Shown here one piece after another: positions 13,782-17,999 of a DNA stretch of 17,999 nt. Numbering within the stretch: the stretch's first letter is position 1; every line of letters starts with the position of its first letter. Source of the DNA: Actinomycetes bacterium (lineage in GTDB: Bacteria > Actinomycetota > Actinomycetes > Mycobacteriales > Micromonosporaceae); the NCBI GenBank assembly GCA_021793335.1, contig JAJYSW010000040.1, positions 1 through 17,999 on the forward strand. The letters are read 5' to 3'. A program made the translations under genes and the position numbers. The notes beneath the pieces are model-generated. The model searched no databases. It was given only the letters and a program-made list of their open reading frames with translations, and was not told the DNA's origin.

Positions 13782-13954
13782 GGAACAGACCGCTGAGCGC
13801 ATGCTCGGCTCGCAGGCTTCGTCGGGTCGCAGTCGGACCCGGTGAGAGCGTGCCGGAGCGGCGGCTTCTTGCAATCTCGGCGGTCTGCCCTGAGGCGGCC
13901 CCCATGGCCTGGTCCGGCCGACGTCTCCGTATGTCCATCCTGGGTGGGAGGCTC

Positions 13955-14671
13955 ATGGGCGACAAAGCAGTACAGCATTTCGAGGCGGTGTTCGGAGTCG
14001 GCGGCATCGACCCCGAACTGCTGCGCCTCGCCTTGACTCACCGGTCCTATGCCTATGAGCACGGCGGCATCCCCACCAACGAGCGGCTCGAATTCCTCGG
14101 CGATTCGGTGCTGAGCCTGGTGATCACCACCGCGCTGTACACCAACCATCCCGAGCTTCCCGAAGGTCAGCTCGCGCGGTTGCGGGCTTCGGTGGTGAAC
14201 ATGAAGGCGCTGGCGACCGTCGCGCGCCGCATGGGCGCCGGCGGCATCGGCCCGCACCTGTACCTCGGCAAAGGCGAAGAGTCCTCTGGCGGCCGGAATA
14301 AGAACTCGATCCTGGCCGACGCCGTGGAGGCACTGCTCGGCGCGGTGTACCTCCAGTACGGCGTCGAGACCGCCAAGCGGGTCATCCACGACTTCTTCGA
14401 CCCGCTCATGGAGCGCGCAGCCGGGCAGGGCGCCGCGCTGGATTGGAAGACCAGCCTCCAAGAGCTCACCGCCGACTCCGGTCTGGGCGTCCCCGAGTAC
14501 CGGATCACCGAGTCCGGACCCGATCACGCCAAGGAGTTCACCGCCTGGGCCGTCGTGGCCGGCGAGGAGTTCGGCGAGGGCACGGGCGGCTCGAAGAAGG
14601 ACGCCGAGCAGATCGCAGCCGAGTTGGCCTGGCGGGTGCTGTCGGAACGCCTGGGCGTCAAACAGCGTTGA
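13955..14671 (+). CDS. rnc: Ribonuclease III
   Basis: 238 aa from the ATG at 13955, the usual size. It cleaves double-stranded RNA, including 30S rRNA precursor, as a dimer. The catalytic motif NERLEFLGDSVL (E46, D50) and NSILADAVEALLGAVYL (D122, E125) supply all four metal ligands. ALTHRSYAYE is typical of actinobacteria. A double-stranded RNA-binding domain covers about 163-232, ending in the GSKKDAEQIAAELA helix. The start is chosen because homologous sequence begins there and GGTGGGAGG lies just upstream. In-frame ATG 13931 and GTG 13850 exist but add unconserved residues. It may be expressed from the rpmF transcript through the hairpin, or from its own promoter in 13782-13954. It converges on mutM. 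Confidence 0.93.
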   Translation: MGDKAVQHFEAVFGVGGIDPELLRLALTHRSYAYEHGGIPTNERLEFLGDSVLSLVITTALYTNHPELPEGQLARLRASVVNMKALATVARRMGAGGIGPHLYLGKGEESSGGRNKNSILADAVEALLGAVYLQYGVETAKRVIHDFFDPLMERAAGQGAALDWKTSLQELTADSGLGVPEYRITESGPDHAKEFTAWAVVAGEEFGEGTGGSKKDAEQIAAELAWRVLSERLGVKQR

Positions 14672-14728
14672 GGTCTCCCGCGGCCCGGCCGACGAGCACG
14701 GCCCGCCTCGCTCCGGCGACGCCGGCGA

Positions 14729-15592
<864 letters not shown>

Positions 15593-15598
15593 CGTTCA

Positions 15599-15604
15599 AG
15601 TATG
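15599..15604 (-). promoter_or_regulatory. -10-like hexamer 6 nt before mutM
   Basis: CATACT on the minus strand lies 6 nt before the GTG of mutM, matching leaderless spacing. The site is in the 22-bp gap after the LuxR-type gene. It may be chance, since cotranscription is also possible. Confidence 0.3.
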
Positions 15605-15614
15605 CGTGTGAGCC

Positions 15615-16244
15615 TCAGCTCAGCTGCGGGTGCTGCTCTCGCACCGGCTCCAAGCCGTAGTTGATCGCGAAGGCGATAGCCGCCAGACGCGAGTTCACCC
15701 CGAGCTTGCCCAGGACGTTCTGGATGTGGGAGCGGACGGTCGAGACCGACACGCCCATCGCGTCGGCCATGTGGCTGGTGGCCTCGCCGCGGACGATACG
15801 ACGCAGCACGTCGTCCTCACGTGGGGTGAGGTGATCGGCCAGCTCATGGGCGTCTCGCGCCCCGAGGAGCGGAGCGGGTTGCAGCGCGGCCCGCAGCAGC
15901 TGCGGATCGTAGTACGGAGGATTGGCGAGCCCCTGGTCGATCGCGTTGAGCAGATCCTTCGGGAGGATGTGGGTGCATGCGATCCCGGCCGCGGACACTG
16001 AGACGGCCTTGCGCAGGACCGAGCCGTCGTCGCGGTCGGTGATGAGGAACACCGGCCGCCGGCAGTCGGTCAGGATTCTGCTCCTGGAGACCGCCTCCAA
16101 GGCGACCAGGCAGCCGTCGACTCGCTCTTCCGAGACGAGCGCCTTCGCGTTCGTCGCCTCGATCACGATGTCGCCTCGGCGGTGGAGCAGCGGTCGGATG
16201 CTGGCTGAGAACACCTGATTGGGGTCGTACAGCATTACACGCAC
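15615..16244 (-). CDS. Orphan LuxR-type regulator with a degenerate receiver domain
   Basis: 209 aa from GTG 16244. Residues 1-120 look like a response-regulator receiver (VRVMLYDPNQVFSASIRPLL), but the usual phosphoacceptor strand P-D-x-x-x-x-D is VDGCLVALE, with alanine at the acceptor position, and only one of the N-terminal acidic pair is present. The C-terminal LuxR/NarL helix-turn-helix is intact (LTPREDDVLRRIVRGEATSHMADAMGVSVSTVRSHIQNVLGKLGV, about 145-190). No sensor kinase is nearby. It is therefore probably phosphorylation-independent, perhaps sensing a ligand or protein partner. The start is chosen because GAGG lies 7 nt upstream and the receiver fold begins here; an ATG three codons later is possible. 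It may be cotranscribed with mutM. Confidence 0.85.
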   Translation of the reverse strand: MRVMLYDPNQVFSASIRPLLHRRGDIVIEATNAKALVSEERVDGCLVALEAVSRSRILTDCRRPVFLITDRDDGSVLRKAVSVSAAGIACTHILPKDLLNAIDQGLANPPYYDPQLLRAALQPAPLLGARDAHELADHLTPREDDVLRRIVRGEATSHMADAMGVSVSTVRSHIQNVLGKLGVNSRLAAIAFAINYGLEPVREQHPQLS

Positions 16245-16401
16245 GGTGGCACCTCGTCCTTCAGGTTTTTGGTCGCCTCCCCAGTCGCGCGCCCATTCGG
16301 GCGGCCATCTCAGAATGACCGTTTGTAATCGCCGAGTCCAGCCTGAGTCGGATGGCCGACACAACTGGATATGAAAGGGATGAGAGCTGCGATAATGCGA
16401 G

Positions 16402-16436
16402 TCCGGTGCGTTGCGGACGGTGACCGCCGCACCGGA
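16402..16436 (-). terminator. Bulged hairpin downstream of the CAP-domain gene
   Basis: TCCGGTGCG plus GCGG (16402-16416) pair with CCGC plus CGCACCGGA (16424-16436), 13 base pairs with a 2-nt bulge and a 7-nt loop. It lies 115 bp past the CAP gene stop, between it and the LuxR-type gene, so it may insulate the two. No T-tract. Confidence 0.4.
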
Positions 16437-16550
16437 TCGACGCCGGACCGGGGCCGCGGGGCGCTTGGTGGGTCTGCCGGGTGTCCGGAGCGGACCCGGC
16501 CCGGCCCTCCGTGTCCGCGAGGGGCCGGCTGCCTGGGTCGGCCGCTCGCA

Positions 16551-17279
16551 TCAACCGAACTTCTGCACCCAGTAGAGGGTCCCCCCGCGATCGGCGATGC
16601 CGATGCCGATGCCGATCACGTCGTAACCGCAGTTCAGGATGTTCGCGCGGTGGCCTTCGGAGTTCATCCACCCCTCCATGACCGAGGCGGCGTCCCGGTA
16701 TCCGGCGGCGATGTTCTCGCCCACGCCGCCGCTGTAGCCCTGCTGGGCGGCGCGGTCGGTGGGGCTGCGCCCGTCGAGCGAGGTGTGACTGAAGTAGTCG
16801 TTGACCGCCATGTCCTCGGCGTGGAAGCGTGCGGCCTCGTCGAGTCGCGAATCGCCCTGCAACGGGCCGCAGCCTGCGGCGGAGCGCTCGGCGTTGACCT
16901 GGGCGAGGAGCGCTCCTTCGGTGGTGCGGTCCTGGTCCGGCGCGGGGGTCGGCGCACCGCCGCCCTCGTCCTCGTCGGGTTCCGGTTCCTCGGGCTGTTC
17001 TTCTTCTGGGGGCGCCTCGGACGTGGGCGCCGCTTCGGCGTCCTGGGGCTGTACGACGGCTTCGCCGAGCGCGAGGTCGGGCAGGGCGGGCGGGGCGGCC
17101 TCACCGGGGAGCCCGGTGCTCTCGGCTTCGCTCGAAGGGGTGGTCTCGCCGAGTGGCGGATCGAGCGCCCACAGTGAGGTGGTCGCCGCGCCGAGTCCGA
17201 AGGCCAGAAGGATCGTGAGGAATATTCGGCGTCGGCGTTCGGCGGGATCGCGGTGGCGTCCGCCCCTGGGTCTGCTCAT
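16551..17279 (-). CDS. Membrane-anchored CAP (SCP/PR-1) domain protein
   Basis: 242 aa. A basic cytoplasmic start (MSRPRGGRHRDPAERRRR) and one membrane segment (about 19-38) point to an anchored or secreted protein. Next is a Pro/Glu-rich acidic linker (about 40-118, with PPEEEQPEEPEPDEDEGG), then a complete CAP domain: LLAQVNAERSAAGCGPL, DYFSHTSLDGRSP (His), GGVGENIAAGY (Glu), MEGWMNSEGHRANIL (His), YWVQKFG at the end. The cavity His and Glu residues are present, and two cysteines could form a disulfide. Bacterial CAP proteins are exported; proposed roles include binding lipids or cell-wall material, and none is established here. The ATG at 17279 has no clear ribosome binding site; GAGG is 13 nt away. 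A near-palindrome overlaps a -10 candidate upstream. Confidence 0.9.
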   Translation of the reverse strand: MSRPRGGRHRDPAERRRRIFLTILLAFGLGAATTSLWALDPPLGETTPSSEAESTGLPGEAAPPALPDLALGEAVVQPQDAEAAPTSEAPPEEEQPEEPEPDEDEGGGAPTPAPDQDRTTEGALLAQVNAERSAAGCGPLQGDSRLDEAARFHAEDMAVNDYFSHTSLDGRSPTDRAAQQGYSGGVGENIAAGYRDAASVMEGWMNSEGHRANILNCGYDVIGIGIGIADRGGTLYWVQKFG

Positions 17280-17335
17280 CGGGGTGGCGGCCTCATTGCG
17301 GGAGGTTATGTGAGGTGTATTCCGATTTTGAGGTA

Positions 17336-17353
17336 CCCTATCAGGTGACAGGG
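17336..17353. promoter_or_regulatory. 18-bp near-palindrome overlapping the CAP-gene promoter
   Basis: CCCTATCA, GG, TGACAGGG: the 8-bp arms match at 7 positions. On the minus strand the site contains most of TAGGGT (17340-17335), a -10-like hexamer 56 nt upstream of the CAP gene start. A bound repressor would block transcription there. The regulator is unknown. Confidence 0.4.
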
Positions 17354-17415
17354 ACGTCGCAGCGGCCGCAAGAGGCGACCCCCGTCGAATCGCATGGGTA
17401 AAGCTTGTGCAAAAC

Positions 17416-17445
17416 TTGACGGGAACCGCCGTGTGGGCGGATGAT
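17416..17445 (+). promoter_or_regulatory. Promoter candidate for the 62-aa protein gene
   Basis: TTGACG (17416-17421) is a near-consensus -35, followed after 18 bp by GATGAT (17440-17445), a fair -10. The start codon is about 150 bp downstream, so a long leader would result; a nearer promoter in the AT-rich stretch is also possible. Confidence 0.35.
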
Positions 17446-17594
17446 GTCCAGAGACGGCCGGTGTTCACGAGCCGTGCTCCACTGGCCCCGCGAGAGCGAC
17501 CGGCGCTCGCGGCAAAAATTCACTTACTTAGATGCGACGTTATTCATGGTGCGTACACCACCGTCACCGAACGACGCGATCGCAAGGAGAGACT

Positions 17595-17783
17595 ATGGCG
17601 AAAGCCCTCTATGGCCACATCGGCCAGGCCCCGAACAAGCGCCTGCTCGAAGAAGTGGTCCAACTACGTGCGCGAGTACGCAATCTGGAGAGCGAGCTCG
17701 CCGAGCTCCGCGCCCGGGAGAGCGAAGCCCAGCACGATGAAGCCGAGGAGTTGATGCGGCTGTCAGAGCCCGCGTTGACGTAG
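17595..17783 (+). CDS. Small conserved-looking coiled-coil protein
   Basis: 62 aa. It begins MAKALYGHIGQAPNKRLLEEV and continues as a heptad-rich charged helix (about residues 15-55, VQLRARVRNLESELAELRARE). I recall similar short proteins starting MAKAL-G-G across actinobacteria, but have no named function for them. The ribosome binding site AAGGAG lies 5 nt before the ATG, the best in the window, which supports real and strong translation. A hairpin terminator lies 26 bp after the stop. Predicted cytoplasmic and probably oligomeric. Confidence 0.8.
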   Translation: MAKALYGHIGQAPNKRLLEEVVQLRARVRNLESELAELRARESEAQHDEAEELMRLSEPALT

Positions 17784-17808
17784 CCGTCACTCGCATAATG
17801 GAACATCA

Positions 17809-17837
17809 GCGCGCCAGCTGCACTACAGCCGGCGCGC
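17809..17837. terminator. Hairpin at the end of the small protein gene, probably bidirectional
   Basis: GCGCGCC and GCTG (17809-17820) pair with CAGC and GGCGCGC (17826-17837) with one mismatch and a 5-nt loop. It lies between the plus-strand 62-aa gene and the end of a probable minus-strand gene, whose stop codon (17823-17825) is in the loop. ATT follows on the plus strand. Confidence 0.65.
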
Positions 17838-17999
17838 ATTGTCGTATCCGGGCCCGTGCCCGCCCGTTCCGAACCCCCCGCGGCCGACCGCCGTGCGACC
17901 GCTCTCCAATGCCCCGAACAGGCCCGACGCCCCAGGCCGCCCGCGATCGATATGCCCGTTCCCGTCGTGGCCTCCTTGTAGTCTTGGACGAACCCAGCC
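17823..17999 (-). CDS. C-terminal end of an unidentified gene (partial, frame uncertain)
   Basis: An open frame enters from the right edge and stops at TAG 17825-17823. The last 35 codons read GLFGALESGRTAVGRGGFGT and end GPGYDNARRL, with high third-position GC typical of the neighbours. Nearer the edge (about 17940-17999) this frame has poor third-position GC (GTT CGT CCA AGA CTA CAA GGA), whereas the adjacent frame looks coding (AGFVQDYKEATTGTGISIAG). So either the gene is frameshifted near 17925-17945 or only part of this call is real. No family is recognised. Confidence 0.4.
   Translation of the reverse strand, partial: GWVRPRLQGGHDGNGHIDRGRPGASGLFGALESGRTAVGRGGFGTGGHGPGYDNARRL

Larger units (their letters stand above)
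17280..17594. other. 315-bp divergent intergenic region
   Basis: This lies between the CAP-domain gene (minus) and the 62-aa protein gene (plus). It contains the near-palindrome with the TAGGGT hexamer (17335-17353), a TTGACG -35 candidate (17416-17421), a relatively AT-rich stretch (about 17512-17550), and the AAGGAG ribosome binding site of the small gene (17584-17589). No other gene or RNA is seen. Confidence 0.5.

Noticed and set aside
13850..13954. N-terminal extension of rnc from GTG 13850
   Set aside because: The extra 35 residues lack family similarity and no ribosome binding site precedes the GTG; ATG 13955 begins where RNase III homology begins.
14713..14725. CCGGC-GAC-GCCGG stem between rnc and mutM
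   Set aside because: Only 5 bp, with no T-tract; too common in GC-rich DNA to call a terminator.

Overview
The window is chromosomal DNA from a high-GC Gram-positive actinobacterium. Codon third positions are almost all G or C, GTG and TTG starts are common, and several conserved actinobacterial blocks are present: a stand-alone Lrp/AsnC ligand-domain protein, DUF3515 and thiL; recG, rsmD and coaD; then a SepIVA-like protein, DUF177, rpmF and rnc. I lean weakly towards the Glycomycetaceae or a related family, but nothing here fixes the genus.

Left part (1-3084): a truncated polysaccharide co-polymerase (Wzz/BY-kinase type) reads leftwards and off the window. Its kinase part has lost the visible nucleotide-binding residues. 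It is divergent from a membrane-anchored GH26-like glycanase. The 225 bp between them holds a perfect 10-bp-arm palindrome, a related weaker copy and a possible 20-codon leader ORF.

Region 3113-5916: a minus-strand, translationally coupled set (Lrp/AsnC ligand-domain protein, DUF3515 protein, 3-methyladenine DNA glycosylase) lies divergent from thiL. The Lrp-like gene is broken by an exact 23-bp tandem duplication. thiL converges on rpmB across a perfect 11-bp hairpin.

Region 6219-14671, all plus strand: a proline-rich single-pass membrane protein of unknown role; a DAK2/FakA-like kinase; recG; rsmD; coaD (GTGA overlap with rsmD); a SepIVA-like septation protein; DUF177; rpmF; rnc. These cover fatty-acid phosphorylation (probable), DNA repair, ribosome maturation, CoA synthesis and cell division. 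Several starts lie 6-9 nt after a -10-like hexamer with no good ribosome binding site, which suggests leaderless mRNAs.

Region 14729-17279, minus strand: mutM, preceded by an orphan LuxR-type regulator whose receiver lacks the phosphoacceptor aspartate, and a membrane-anchored CAP-domain protein. Right end: a conserved-looking 62-aa coiled-coil protein on the plus strand, a hairpin terminator, and the end of an unidentified minus-strand gene whose reading frame appears to shift.

No RNA genes, CRISPR arrays, insertion sequences or prophage genes were seen. Most of the window is ordinary core genome. The points most worth a second look are the 23-bp duplication, the degenerate BY-kinase, the receiver-dead LuxR regulator and the palindromic operators.
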